The notes below the pieces were generated by a model that saw only the letters and a list, made by a program, of their open reading frames with translations, was not told where the DNA came from and made no database searches. From positions 48,670-112,669 of the forward strand of contig NZ_JAUXZE010000085.1 of the NCBI RefSeq assembly GCF_030694085.1: a DNA stretch of 64,000 nt. Direction: 5' to 3'. The translations under genes and the position numbers were made by a program. Below, in pieces: positions 41,288-50,077 of this stretch. The DNA is from Tabrizicola sp. GTDB lineage: Bacteria; Pseudomonadota; Alphaproteobacteria; Rhodobacterales; Rhodobacteraceae. Numbering within the stretch: the first letter of the stretch is position 1; each line of letters begins with the position of its first letter.

Positions 41288-41362
41288 CTCAGGGGCGCGG
41301 ACTGGGGGCGCGGACTGGGGGCGGCTCGTCGATGACCTCGTCACTCCTCGCAGGGCAACACT

Positions 41363-41391
41363 GCGACGAGGAGACGAAGTCGAACGAGGAG
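41363..41391 (+). repeat. Dispersed inverted-repeat element, copy B
   Basis: GCGACGAGGAGACG...CGAACGAGGAG with a partial inverted arm (about 41334-41352) to its left; lies between usp and merR, which converge. Confidence 0.6.
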
Positions 41392-41410
41392 CGGTCCTTC
41401 AGTCCGTCCG

Positions 41411-41785
41411 CTAAAGCTTGTCCAGTTCCGCCACCGCCGTTTCGCGCAGGGCCCGGAGGTCAGCGATCGAGGCTTCCAGGTCCGCCTTCTGCCTGTCCAG
41501 CGCCAGAAGCTGGCGGTCGGCCAGTTGCAGCCAGGCTTCCAGCTGCGGGCGTTCGCCTTTCTTGCCGTAGATCAGGAGCCACTGGCGGATCTCCTCCAGC
41601 GAAAAGCCGAAACGGCGGCCACGCAGGATCAGCTTCATCCGCGCGACCTCACGCGGACCGTAGAATCGGGCGCGGCCTTCGCGGTCGGGGGCCAGAAGCT
41701 CGATATATTCGTAATAGCGCAGCGTCCGCGGGGTCACGTCGAACCTGGCGCACATCTCCTTGAAGCTGAGGCGGGTCTCGGTCAT
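41411..41785 (-). CDS. MerR-family transcriptional regulator
   Basis: 124 aa. Winged helix FKEMCARFDVTPRTLRYYEYIELLAPDREGRARFYGPREVARMKLILRGRRFGFSLEEI, then a coiled-coil dimerisation helix to the end. There is no metal-binding cysteine tail, so it resembles the organic-signal MerR group that controls acyl-CoA metabolism. Divergent from two thioesterase genes, which are its likely targets. Confidence 0.9.
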   Translation of the reverse strand: MTETRLSFKEMCARFDVTPRTLRYYEYIELLAPDREGRARFYGPREVARMKLILRGRRFGFSLEEIRQWLLIYGKKGERPQLEAWLQLADRQLLALDRQKADLEASIADLRALRETAVAELDKL

Positions 41786-41905
41786 GCGCGGCTCCTCTCG
41801 TCGCGCAGACTAGGGTTGTGCCCGCCTTGGCGCAACCGTGTCGGGGGTTGCCATCCCGCAGTGGCGGCGCTTTGATGCGCGCCCGGAGATCCCCCGCGAG
41901 GTTCA

Positions 41906-42328
41906 ATGTCCGACATTACCGCCATCGCCCGCCAGTTCATTCAGGCTCTGCCGCACAGCCATGCGCTGGGGATGCAGCTTGAAGCCATCGGCGCGGGCGC
42001 GGCCAGCATCGCCATGCCCTACGATGCACGGCTGATTGGCGACCCGACGACAGGGGTGGTCCACGGCGGGGCCGTGTCGGCCCTGATGGACACCGCCTGC
42101 GGGGCCGCCGTCATGAGCCACCCCGAGGCCGGATTTTCGACCGCGACGCTGGACCTGCGGATCGACTACATGCGTCCGGCAAGTCCGGGCCAGACGATCC
42201 GGGCCCGCGCCGAATGTCACCATGTCACCCGCAGCGTCGCCTTCGTCCGCGCCGTGGCGACCGACGACGACGAAAGCCGCCCGGTGGCGATGGCGACGGG
42301 CGCCTTCACGGTGGAGCGCAAGGGATGA
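41906..42328 (+). CDS. PaaI-type hotdog thioesterase
   Basis: 140 aa. The hotdog core shows VVHGGAVSALMDTACGAAV (active-site HGG plus aspartate) and the paired strands TATLDLRIDYMRPA. It hydrolyses an aromatic or medium acyl-CoA. First of a coupled three-gene unit (ATGA overlap with the next gene). Confidence 0.88.
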   Translation: MSDITAIARQFIQALPHSHALGMQLEAIGAGAASIAMPYDARLIGDPTTGVVHGGAVSALMDTACGAAVMSHPEAGFSTATLDLRIDYMRPASPGQTIRARAECHHVTRSVAFVRAVATDDDESRPVAMATGAFTVERKG

Positions 42329-42819
42329 AACCGCCCGAGCCGGTCCATGTCATCAAGCGGCGGCGCGAGGCGCTGTTGCGGAGCCTGGTCGACGGGGTGC
42401 CCTACATCCGGTATCTGGGTGTCCAGTTCGACCGGCGCGGGGACGAGTTGACGGCGGTCCTGCCGTTCCGCGACGATCTGATCGGCAACCCGCGCCTGCC
42501 CGCCCTGCACGGTGGCGCAACGGCGGCCTTCCTGGAAATCGCCGCGATGATCGAACTGTCGTGGAGCACGCTCTGGGATGGGGTCGAGGCGGACGGCGCA
42601 TTGCCGGATGGCCCGTTGCGGCTGCCGAAGACCATCGATTTCACCATCGACTACCTGCGCGCCGGCCTTCCGCGCGATGCCTATGCGCGGGCCCGGGTCA
42701 ATCGGTCGGGGCGGCGCTATGCAAGCGTGCATGTCGAGGCCTGGCAGGACAACCGCGCGCGCCTGTTCGCGCAGGCCACCGGGCATTTTCTGATGCCGCC
42801 GGTCGAACTGAAGCCGTGA
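42325..42819 (+). CDS. Second PaaI-type hotdog thioesterase
   Basis: 164 aa. LHGGATAAFLEIAAMIEL has the HGG motif but glutamate where the first paralogue has aspartate; KTIDFTIDYLRAG forms the back strand. Such adjacent hotdog pairs may heteromerise. ATG overlaps the previous stop, and its own stop overlaps the MATE GTG start. Confidence 0.87.
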   Translation: MKPPEPVHVIKRRREALLRSLVDGVPYIRYLGVQFDRRGDELTAVLPFRDDLIGNPRLPALHGGATAAFLEIAAMIELSWSTLWDGVEADGALPDGPLRLPKTIDFTIDYLRAGLPRDAYARARVNRSGRRYASVHVEAWQDNRARLFAQATGHFLMPPVELKP

Positions 42820-44126
42820 CCGAGATCACCCACGGCCGCCTTCTGCGGATCGCGGGGCCGATTGTCCTGTCCAACGTCACGGTGCCCTTGCTGGGGGCCG
42901 TCGATACGGCGGTGATCGGGCAGTTGGGTGATCCGGCCAGCCTGGGCGCGGTGGGAATCGGCGCGGTGATCCTGGCGACACTCTACTGGGCGTTCGGGTT
43001 CCTGCGCATGTCGACCTCGGGCCTGGCTGCACAGGCGCATGGCGGTGGCGACGCGGCCGAGCGGACGGCGGTGCTGATCCGGGCACTGCTGATCGGGGCG
43101 GCGGCGGGGGTGGCGCTGGTCCTGGCGCAGGGGGCGCTCTTTGCGGCGGCCTTCTGGGTTGCTCCGGCTTCGGATCAGGTGGAAGGGCTGGCGCAGGGCT
43201 ATCTGGAGATTCGCATTTGGGGGGCGCCTGCCACCGTCGCGCTTTATGCGCTGACCGGATGGCTGGTGGGGCTGGGGCGGACCCGGGACGTGCTGATCCT
43301 GCAGCTTTGGCAGAACGGGCTGAACATCGGGCTGGACCTGTGGTTCGTGCTGGGGCTTGGCTGGGGTGTGCCGGGAGTCGCGCTGGCCACCCTGATTGCA
43401 GAGTGGACCGGCCTTCTGCTGGGACTTTGGCTGGCGCGGGAAGCCTTCGGGTCCGCCCTGCGACCGGCGCTGGCACGACTGGGGGATCGGGTGGCGATCC
43501 GACTGATGTTCTCGGCCAGCCGGGACATCATGGCACGGACGATCCTGCTGCAGCTGTCGTTCACCAGCTTTGTCTTCCTGGGCGCGCGGTTCGGTGACGT
43601 GACGCTGGCGGCGAACCAGGTGCTGATGCAGTTCCTGGAGATCACCGCCTATGCTCTGGACGGCTTTGCCTTCGCGGCCGAGGCGCTGGTCGGCCAGGCG
43701 ATCGGGGCGCGCTCGGTGGCGCAAACGAAGGCGGCGGGGCGAATCTGCATGCAATGGGGCTTCGGCGGAGCGGCGGCGCTTGCGGTGGTCTTCGCTTTGG
43801 CGGGGCCTGGGATCATCGATCTGATGACGACTTCGCCAGAGGTACGAGAGGCTGCACGAGGCTACCTGCCCTGGCTGGTGGCGGCCCCGTTGATCGGGGT
43901 GGCGGCCTGGATCTACGACGGCATCTTCATCGGCGCGTTGCTGACGGGCGACATGCTGCGGGCGATGCTTTTGTCGGTCGCAGTCTACGGAGTGGCTTTG
44001 GCGGTGCTGGTGCCCCTCGGCGGGAACCACGGGCTTTGGGCGGCGCTCATGGTGCTGAATGCGGTGCGGACCGTGACCCTGTGGCGGAAGTATCCGAAGA
44101 TCCTGGCGCGGGCGGGCAGCGCGTAA
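42816..44126 (+). CDS. MATE-family efflux transporter (DinF-like)
   Basis: 436 aa, 12 helices in two bundles. LRIAGPIVLSNVTVPLLGAVDTAVIGQLGD is the canonical first helix of DinF/NorM-type exporters. It starts with GTG overlapping the previous stop (GTGA), so it is co-translated with the thioesterases; they may jointly clear a toxic acyl compound (inference). Confidence 0.9.
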   Translation: MTEITHGRLLRIAGPIVLSNVTVPLLGAVDTAVIGQLGDPASLGAVGIGAVILATLYWAFGFLRMSTSGLAAQAHGGGDAAERTAVLIRALLIGAAAGVALVLAQGALFAAAFWVAPASDQVEGLAQGYLEIRIWGAPATVALYALTGWLVGLGRTRDVLILQLWQNGLNIGLDLWFVLGLGWGVPGVALATLIAEWTGLLLGLWLAREAFGSALRPALARLGDRVAIRLMFSASRDIMARTILLQLSFTSFVFLGARFGDVTLAANQVLMQFLEITAYALDGFAFAAEALVGQAIGARSVAQTKAAGRICMQWGFGGAAALAVVFALAGPGIIDLMTTSPEVREAARGYLPWLVAAPLIGVAAWIYDGIFIGALLTGDMLRAMLLSVAVYGVALAVLVPLGGNHGLWAALMVLNAVRTVTLWRKYPKILARAGSA

Positions 44127-44181
44127 GGCTTGCCTTCCCCCCGTGCGCCGGGCCAATATCACCGCCGCAAAGGGGAGAGAC

Positions 44182-44637
44182 ATGCGGAAATTCCTGGTCG
44201 TGCTGGACGACAGCCGCGAATGCCTGAACGCGATGCGCTTTGCCGCGTTGCGCGCGGCCCATACCGGAGGCGGGGTGACAATCCTTTCCATCGTCCCGCC
44301 GGACGAGTTTCAGACCTGGGTCGGCGTGGCCGACCTGATGCGGGCCGAAGCGCGCGAAAGGATCGAGGCGCATTTCGAGGTCTTCGCCAAGTGGATGCGC
44401 GACAAGCAGGGCGTGAACCCGGAACTTGTTATCCGCGAGGGCGACCCGGTGGTCGAGATCCTGGCCCAGGTGAACGAGGACCCCGAGATCGGCATCCTTG
44501 TCCTGGGAGCGGGCACCGACAAGTCGGGGCCGGGACCGCTGGTCACCGCGCTCAGCCGCAATTCGGGCAATCTGCCGATCCCGGTTACCATCGTTCCGGG
44601 CGACATGTCGAAGGAACGGCTGGAAAGCATCACTTGA
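44182..44637 (+). CDS. Universal stress protein
   Basis: 151 aa. RKFLVVLDDSRECLNAMRFAALRAAHTGG opens the UspA fold and the C-terminal half has VLGAGTDKSGPGPLVTALSRNSGNLPIPVTIVPG. AAAGGGGAGAG precedes the ATG. Its own transcription unit; nothing ties it to neighbours. Confidence 0.88.
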   Translation: MRKFLVVLDDSRECLNAMRFAALRAAHTGGGVTILSIVPPDEFQTWVGVADLMRAEARERIEAHFEVFAKWMRDKQGVNPELVIREGDPVVEILAQVNEDPEIGILVLGAGTDKSGPGPLVTALSRNSGNLPIPVTIVPGDMSKERLESIT

Positions 44638-44762
44638 AGCACATTCGACCGGCACGCCGGAGCTGAGACCACGCCGATTAAGCGCCCGCTTACAGCCAGC
44701 GTCGTCACAAAGGTCTAAATGGATCGCGGGGCCATGCAGCGCCTCGCTTTCCTGGACCCTCC

Positions 44763-46400
44763 ATGCCCATTCCCCCCAAGGCGACGTTCGCCGCGCGTCC
44801 GACGCTTTCCGCTTTCGCCCTGAACACACTGGTCGCAAGCTACCTTCTGGCTCTTTGCAATGCGACTTTCTGGGGTCATCTGTTCCGCATTTTCGACGGC
44901 CGCACCGTCACGGCGCTGGTCTTTGCCGGAGCTGTCTGGGCGCTGATGCTTCTGGTGATCTCGGTCCTTGCCGTCCGCCGGGCGCAAAAGCCGGTCCTGA
45001 TTGCCATGCTGCTGACTGCGGGCGTCACCTCGTACTATGTCGACGTGCTGGGTGTCGTCATCGACCGCGAGATGATCCAGAACGCGGTGACCACGACCTT
45101 CGCGGAATCGAAGCATCTGGTCACCTTGCATTTTGTCGGCCATGTCGTGCTGTATGGGCTGCTGCCCTCGGCCATCGTGCTGTGGGTGCGCATCCGCCGC
45201 GACTCGATCAGGCGGGCCGTGGCGGGTTACGGGCTGGTGACGGCGGTATCGGCCGGGCTGGTGGTGGGGCTCCTCTTCACCGATCTCAAGGCATATTCCA
45301 CCGTCCTGCGCGCCGACAAGGAACTTATGGGCGCGGTCCAGCCGCTTGCACCGCTGTCGGGGGCACTGCGCTACGCGAAGATGATGCTGAAGTCGACGCA
45401 GATCGTCGTGCAGCCAACCGCACAAGACGCGGCCAAGGGTCCCTTCGTGGCCAAGGTCGGCAAGCCCGTGCTCCTGGTGATCGTCGCCGGAGAAACCGGG
45501 CGTGCCGCGAACTGGTCGCTGGGCGGATACGGTCGCGAGACGAACCCCGAGCTGGTTCAGCGCGACATCACCTATTTCCCGAACGTCACCAGCTGCGGCA
45601 CCGCCACGGCAACCTCGCTGCCCTGCATGTTCTCGCCCCTGACTCGGGCCGAGTATTCCTACGAGGGCGGTCTGAGCCACGAAAACCTTGTCGATGTGCT
45701 GGCCCATGCCGGGTTCCAGGTCGAGTGGTGGGACAACAACACCGGCCACAAGAATGTCGCCGACCGCGTGGCTTCGCGGGTGATGACGGCCGCCGACGGG
45801 GCAGAATTCTGCCAGCCGGAATGTATCGACGGGGTCTTCCTCAAGGCGCTGCGGCAGAAGGCCGCGACCATCACCGAGGACACCGTCATCGTCCTGCACC
45901 AGATCGGCAGCCACGGTCCCAGCTACTGGCTGCGCTACCCGGCGGACCGCGAGTTGTTCGCTCCGGCATGCCAGACGCCCGAACTGACCGACTGCACGAC
46001 AGAAGAGATCGTCAATGCCTACGACAACACCATTGCCTATACTGACTGGTTCCTGGCCCAGGTGATCGACCTGCTGGACGCGCAGGACCGTGTCGTCCCG
46101 GCGATGTATTATGTCTCGGACCACGGCGAGAGCCTGGGGGAGGGCGGCCTGTACCTGCACGGGACGCCCTATTTCATGGCGCCAGAGTATCAGACGCATG
46201 TACCGATGGTCATCTGGATGTCGGAACGGTTCCGTGCCAGTCTTGCGGTCGACCCAGAGTGCATGAAGACTGCCGCTGGAAACCCTGCAAGCCACGACAA
46301 CATGTTTTCAACGGTGCTTGGGATGCTGGATGTGACGACGAAGGCCAAGGACGATGCGCTGGACCTGGCGGGGGCCTGCCGACAGGTCACGACGGGCTAA
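44763..46400 (+). CDS. Phosphoethanolamine transferase (EptA-like)
   Basis: 545 aa. Five N-terminal membrane helices, then a periplasmic alkaline-phosphatase-like domain with nucleophile Thr245 in VAGETGRAANWSLGGYGR, SHGPSYWLRYP, and zinc ligands in YVSDHGESLGEGGLYLHG. Cysteine pairs (SCGTATATSLPCMF, CQPEC, CQTPELTDC) match the disulphides of EptA. It moves phosphoethanolamine from phosphatidylethanolamine to lipid A or another envelope glycan, leaving diacylglycerol. Confidence 0.93.
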   Translation: MPIPPKATFAARPTLSAFALNTLVASYLLALCNATFWGHLFRIFDGRTVTALVFAGAVWALMLLVISVLAVRRAQKPVLIAMLLTAGVTSYYVDVLGVVIDREMIQNAVTTTFAESKHLVTLHFVGHVVLYGLLPSAIVLWVRIRRDSIRRAVAGYGLVTAVSAGLVVGLLFTDLKAYSTVLRADKELMGAVQPLAPLSGALRYAKMMLKSTQIVVQPTAQDAAKGPFVAKVGKPVLLVIVAGETGRAANWSLGGYGRETNPELVQRDITYFPNVTSCGTATATSLPCMFSPLTRAEYSYEGGLSHENLVDVLAHAGFQVEWWDNNTGHKNVADRVASRVMTAADGAEFCQPECIDGVFLKALRQKAATITEDTVIVLHQIGSHGPSYWLRYPADRELFAPACQTPELTDCTTEEIVNAYDNTIAYTDWFLAQVIDLLDAQDRVVPAMYYVSDHGESLGEGGLYLHGTPYFMAPEYQTHVPMVIWMSERFRASLAVDPECMKTAAGNPASHDNMFSTVLGMLDVTTKAKDDALDLAGACRQVTTG

Positions 46401-46403
46401 GCC

Positions 46404-46775
46404 ATGACGGTGCAGGAAAAGCCGCCGCGAAAGTCGGGGATCGCACATTTCCTTGCCGCCGCGGGCTATTCCATCGGCGGGCTCAGGCGGCTGGCCCGGG
46501 AAAGCGCCTTCCGGCAGGAAGCCGCGCTGATCGCGGGTCTGCTGGCGCTGTTGGTGGCCTTTGGAGCCTCGCTGCCCGAGATTCTGGGGATGCTGGCGAT
46601 CGGCCTGGTGCTGATCGCGGTCGAAGCCCTGAACACCGCCATCGAAGTGCTGGTGGACCACCTCTCGCCGGGTTGGTCGCAGTTCGCCAAGGACGCCAAG
46701 GACCTCGGCTCGCTGGCCGTGGCCTGTACCATCGGGGCGCTGGTGATCTATGCGGGCGTCGTCCTGATCTGGTAG
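46404..46775 (+). CDS. dgkA: Diacylglycerol kinase
   Basis: 123 aa, three helices. EALNTAIEVLVDHLSP and FAKDAKDLGSLAVACT are the DgkA signature. It phosphorylates diacylglycerol. Starting 3 bases after the phosphoethanolamine transferase stop, it would recycle that enzyme's by-product to phosphatidate. Confidence 0.95.
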   Translation: MTVQEKPPRKSGIAHFLAAAGYSIGGLRRLARESAFRQEAALIAGLLALLVAFGASLPEILGMLAIGLVLIAVEALNTAIEVLVDHLSPGWSQFAKDAKDLGSLAVACTIGALVIYAGVVLIW

Positions 46776-46880
46776 CTCATGCTGCAGCTGCATTGCCGCC
46801 ATGCGGCGATGCGCCTTGGTCCGGTGAACGGAAGGGGCTACCTTGGAGGCTGGGAGGAGCCTTCCGAAAGGCTCAAGATC

Positions 46881-47036
46881 ATGTCCATCCAACCATTCCG
46901 CCAAAACCGCCGTGACACAGTTTCCGCGCTGGCAGCCTATTACTCGACCGAGCCGGTCCCCCTGCCCGCGCCACGCCTGCGCCCGCTGACCGCGCTGGAG
47001 CAGATGTATGCCTACTGGGGGTCGGACCAGGCCTGA
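46881..47036 (+). CDS. 51-aa conserved-looking small protein
   Basis: 51 aa, MSIQPFRQNRRDTVSALAAYYST...LTALEQMYAYWGSDQA. Basic N terminus, proline-rich middle and an aromatic C-terminal helix; no membrane span. GGCTCAAG precedes the ATG. It reminds me of small Rhodobacterales proteins ending in EQMYxYY, but no function is known. Confidence 0.6.
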   Translation: MSIQPFRQNRRDTVSALAAYYSTEPVPLPAPRLRPLTALEQMYAYWGSDQA

Positions 47037-47049
47037 CGCCGTAACGAAC

Positions 47050-47079
47050 TTCCCCGGCCAGGCTGTCCCGGCCGGGGAA
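47050..47079. terminator. Bidirectional hairpin between converging genes
   Basis: TTCCCCGGCC/GGCCGGGGAA with a 10-base loop, between the 51-aa gene and the baeRF gene. No long T run on either strand. Confidence 0.6.
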
Positions 47080-47084
47080 TTGCC

Positions 47085-48206
47085 CTAGATGGCGTATCTC
47101 AGGATTGCGGCCAACGAGGCCTTTTGCGGAATGTCGTCGCGCCGGACTGCCAGAACCCGCCCGCCCGAAGCCAGAACGCGGCCCGCGATCTCGTCCACCA
47201 CACCGTAGCTGATGGCGCTTTCGGTCTTCTCGAAGGTCACCTCGCCGGTGGTCTCGTCCACCGTGCCGGGCACCACCTCGTCGATATCGACCAAAAGCGT
47301 GTCGACCGCGCCGAAGGTAGCCGCCCGGGCAACGCGGGCGACTTGCGTGGACGCGCGGCCGTCGTTCTCGCGGGCCGAGAAAAGGTCATGCACCTCGGCG
47401 ATCATCCGGGCGTGCAGCGCATCCAGGATCGGGCGGGCCTCGGTCGCCAGATCGGCGGCAGATTTGCGGACCGGGCTGGCCTTGATGCCGTCGGGGGCCA
47501 GATGGTCATGGCTGGAGACCGAGCGGAACATCGAGGCCAAAGGATCGGTCGCGGCCAGGATCAGCGGTTCGGATCGGCCCGACAGGACCGGGCGCAGCGC
47601 GGCATCGACCTTGCGGCAGAAGGCGCGCAACAGCACGTTCTGCCCCTCCGAGCCGCCCTTGCGCTGCGAATAGCTGCGCGAGTTAACATTGGCCGTGCCC
47701 GCGGCAGAAGCTGCGTCCTTCGGCATGTCGGCGACCTTCACCTCTTGCGCGGGCAGATCGGCAAAGACCTCGACCAGACGCACCTCGTTTTCGGCCAGCG
47801 CCAGCACGAAGGCGTGCTGCTGAACCGATACGGCGCGCAGGAGTGGCTTGATATGGAACCGGTCCGACACCTGGACCATGTCGGTCAGGTGGTTCGGAAG
47901 GCGGAACGACCGCAAGGATCGGGGCGTCACGAAGACGGCCAGAGAATTGGCCTGGAACCTCCAGAAGTCGTCATCGTCCAGCAGGTCCTGGACCTGTTCC
48001 TCGATCGGCCAGAGGGTGCGCTTTTCAGTGGCCACCGCTTCCAGTTGGGCAACGGCCTGTTTCAGAAGGTTGCCCAGTTCGGTTCGGGCCTGACCGATGT
48101 TCTGGGTTTCCGGCGTGGTGCTCAGGTAGAAGGAAACCGACGCCTCGCCGCGATGGGCGACAAGTTTCTGCAACTCGGGAGCGGTGGGAATATCGACATA
48201 AAGCAT
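47085..48206 (-). CDS. baeRF-family (archaeal/eukaryotic release-factor-like) protein
   Basis: 373 aa. An N-terminal domain (VSFYLSTTPETQNIGQARTEL) followed by eRF1-like halves; the VSVQQHAFVLALAENEVRLVEV strand and the later PLILAATDPLASMFRSV, and ATFGAVDTLLVDIDEVVPG resemble bacterial baeRF proteins. Members are proposed to act on stalled ribosomes, but this rests on comparative genomics. Only MLYVDIPTAPELQ onward is coding; GAGG lies five bases before it. Confidence 0.75.
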   Translation of the reverse strand: MLYVDIPTAPELQKLVAHRGEASVSFYLSTTPETQNIGQARTELGNLLKQAVAQLEAVATEKRTLWPIEEQVQDLLDDDDFWRFQANSLAVFVTPRSLRSFRLPNHLTDMVQVSDRFHIKPLLRAVSVQQHAFVLALAENEVRLVEVFADLPAQEVKVADMPKDAASAAGTANVNSRSYSQRKGGSEGQNVLLRAFCRKVDAALRPVLSGRSEPLILAATDPLASMFRSVSSHDHLAPDGIKASPVRKSAADLATEARPILDALHARMIAEVHDLFSARENDGRASTQVARVARAATFGAVDTLLVDIDEVVPGTVDETTGEVTFEKTESAISYGVVDEIAGRVLASGGRVLAVRRDDIPQKASLAAILRYAI

Positions 48207-48348
48207 GGGTACCTCATTATGATGTCCTGAAGATGTGGGCCTTGCACGACGCCGGTTCAACCGTACGACTTGCCGGAAGGCGGCTGCCCACCTTGACAGC
48301 ATAGGGTGGCGAGCGCATATCCGAGTGGAATAGTCGGAGACTCGCAGC

Positions 48349-48912
48349 ATGTTCATCCAGACCGAATCCACGCCGAACCCCGCGACGCTGAAGTTCCTGC
48401 CCGGCCAGACCGTGCTGGAGCTTGGCACTGCCGACTTTCCGTCTGCCGAGGCCGCCGAGAAGTCGCCGCTTGCAAGGCGCATCTTCGCGGCTGGCGGCGT
48501 GACCGGGGTCTTCTTCGGCACGGATTTCGTCACCGTGACCAAGGCCGAGACTGTCGACTGGGCCCATATCAAGCCGCAGATTCTGGGCGCGATCATGGAG
48601 CATTACCAGTCGGGCGCGCCCGTCATCGAAGGTGAAGGCTCGACCGGCGGCGGCCATGCCGAACATACCGGCGAGGATGGCGACATCGTGCGACAGATCA
48701 AGGAACTCCTCGACACCCGCGTCAGGCCCGCCGTGGCACAAGATGGCGGCGACATCACCTTCCACGGCTTTGACCGGGGCGTGGTCTACCTGCACATGCA
48801 GGGTGCCTGCGCGGGCTGCCCGTCTTCCACACTGACGCTGAAGATGGGGATCGAAAACCTGCTGCGGCACTATATCCCGGAAGTGCTGGAAGTCCGCCCG
48901 GTCGCTGCATAA
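48349..48912 (+). CDS. NifU-family iron-sulphur carrier (Nfu)
   Basis: 187 aa. N-terminal Nfu_N domain (MFIQTESTPNPATLKFLPGQ) and C-terminal NifU domain with the cluster-binding CAGCPSSTLTLKMGIENLL, joined by a Gly/His linker. This is the mitochondrial Nfu1-like type found in alphaproteobacteria and transfers Fe-S clusters to client proteins. No isc or suf genes are nearby. Confidence 0.94.
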   Translation: MFIQTESTPNPATLKFLPGQTVLELGTADFPSAEAAEKSPLARRIFAAGGVTGVFFGTDFVTVTKAETVDWAHIKPQILGAIMEHYQSGAPVIEGEGSTGGGHAEHTGEDGDIVRQIKELLDTRVRPAVAQDGGDITFHGFDRGVVYLHMQGACAGCPSSTLTLKMGIENLLRHYIPEVLEVRPVAA

Positions 48913-48977
48913 CCGCGCGGCCTGATCCTTCGTGGTGGCGCCTCGCTCCCTTCGGGTCGCTCCTCGCGAGTCGGTCA

Positions 48978-49006
48978 GCGACGAGAAGTCGAAGACGCAC
49001 GAGGAG
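48978..49006 (+). repeat. Dispersed inverted-repeat element, copy C
   Basis: GCGACGAGAAGTCG...CGCACGAGGAG, with a degenerate left arm (about 48940-48968). Its last GAGGAG sits six bases before the tsaB TTG start and would be its ribosome site. Confidence 0.65.
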
Positions 49007-49012
49007 CTTCCG

Positions 49013-49627
49013 TTGCTTGCCTTCGACACGTCCGGCCCGTGGTGCGCAGCCGCGTTGCTGCTGCCCGCCCCCCTGAACACGTGCCGCGTGATCCAGCGGC
49101 TTGAGCCGATGGAGAAGGGTCAGGCCGAACGTCTTTTCCCGCTGCTGGAAGGGCTCCTCGCTGAAGGCGGGATCGGCTGGCCCGACCTCAAGGCGCTGGC
49201 TGTCGGCACTGGCCCGGGCAATTTCACCGGCGTCCGAATCTCGGTTGCCGCCGCCCGTGGCCTGGCGCTTGGACTGGGCATCCAAGCCGTTGGCGTGACG
49301 CGACTGGAGGCTCTTGCCTTCGGGCTGCCCCGGCCGCTTCGCGTGATCGAGGATGCGCGCCGGGGTGAGGCCTATGTCCAGGACTTCACCGAAGACGGCC
49401 CCGGTCCCGCTCGGCTTGCCGTGGCAAGCAGTGTCGGGGGCCGGGCGCCCGCAACCGGCAGCGCCGCAGGTCCAGCCGCCCTTGATCCCGCCATGCCGCT
49501 TGCCGAGGCTATCGCCCGGATCGGTGCAACCCGCGCAGGCACGCCGCAGCCTCGTCCCGCCCCGTTCTACCTGCGTGGTGCGGATGCTGCCCCACCCTCC
49601 GACCCGCCGCCAGTGATCCTGCCGTGA
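49013..49627 (+). CDS. tsaB: tRNA threonylcarbamoyladenosine synthesis protein TsaB
   Basis: 204 aa. LLAFDTSGPWCAAALLL opens the ASKHA fold and GTGPGNFTGVRISVAAARGLA is the TsaB signature. With TsaD, TsaE and TsaC it makes t6A37 on tRNA. The start is TTG at 49013; a longer frame from 48932 exists, but its extra 27 codons are repeat element C, and family members begin at LAFDTSG. Its stop overlaps rimI (GTGA). Confidence 0.9.
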   Translation: MLAFDTSGPWCAAALLLPAPLNTCRVIQRLEPMEKGQAERLFPLLEGLLAEGGIGWPDLKALAVGTGPGNFTGVRISVAAARGLALGLGIQAVGVTRLEALAFGLPRPLRVIEDARRGEAYVQDFTEDGPGPARLAVASSVGGRAPATGSAAGPAALDPAMPLAEAIARIGATRAGTPQPRPAPFYLRGADAAPPSDPPPVILP

Positions 49628-50055
49628 CACCCGAGGTTCTGGCCGCCCTGCACACCCGCGCTTTCCGCACGCCCGCTCCGTGGAGCCCTGCCGACTTTGC
49701 CGGGCTTCTTGCCGATCCACTTTGCTTCCTGCTGGTCGAGGGCGACGCGGGCTTCCTTTTGGGACGTGCCGTCGCGGGCGAGGCCGAACTGCTGACCATC
49801 GCTGTCGCACCGGAAGCACGGCGTCGGGGGCTGGGTCGCAAGCTGGTCGCACGATTTCTTTACCAGGCGCAGCTTCGGGGGGCAGAGCGGGCCTTCCTTG
49901 AGGTCGCCGCGGACAATGCCGCCGCCACAGGGCTATACGAATCGGCCGGTTTTGCCCCTGCAGGCCGCAGGCGGGGCTATTACCTGACGCCCGAGGGCCA
50001 GCGCATCGATGCCCTGCTCATGGCGCGGGAATTGGCAGCCGCGCCTTCGGGGTGA
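49624..50055 (+). CDS. rimI: Ribosomal-protein-alanine N-acetyltransferase (GNAT)
   Basis: 143 aa. GNAT motif A as LLTIAVAPEARRRGLGRKLVARFL (acetyl-CoA loop RRRGLG), followed by FLEVAADNAAATGLYESAGF. Its coupling to tsaB through a GTG start overlapping the stop is the classic tsaB-rimI arrangement. It acetylates the N terminus of ribosomal protein S18 or similar. Confidence 0.9.
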   Translation: MTPEVLAALHTRAFRTPAPWSPADFAGLLADPLCFLLVEGDAGFLLGRAVAGEAELLTIAVAPEARRRGLGRKLVARFLYQAQLRGAERAFLEVAADNAAATGLYESAGFAPAGRRRGYYLTPEGQRIDALLMARELAAAPSG

Positions 50056-50061
50056 AAAAGT

Positions 50062-50077
50062 TTGACCAAAGGGTCAA
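50062..50077. promoter_or_regulatory. RutR-type operator upstream of nucleoside uptake operon
   Basis: TTGACCAAAGGGTCAA, a dyad of TTGACC and GGTCAA with 4 bases between. It differs at one base from the RutR consensus TTGACCAnnTGGTCAA. It lies 132 bases before the binding-protein ATG. Confidence 0.6.

Noticed and set aside
48932..49012. Longer TsaB beginning at 48932
   Set aside because: The extra codons are repeat copy C, and family members start at LAFDTSG.
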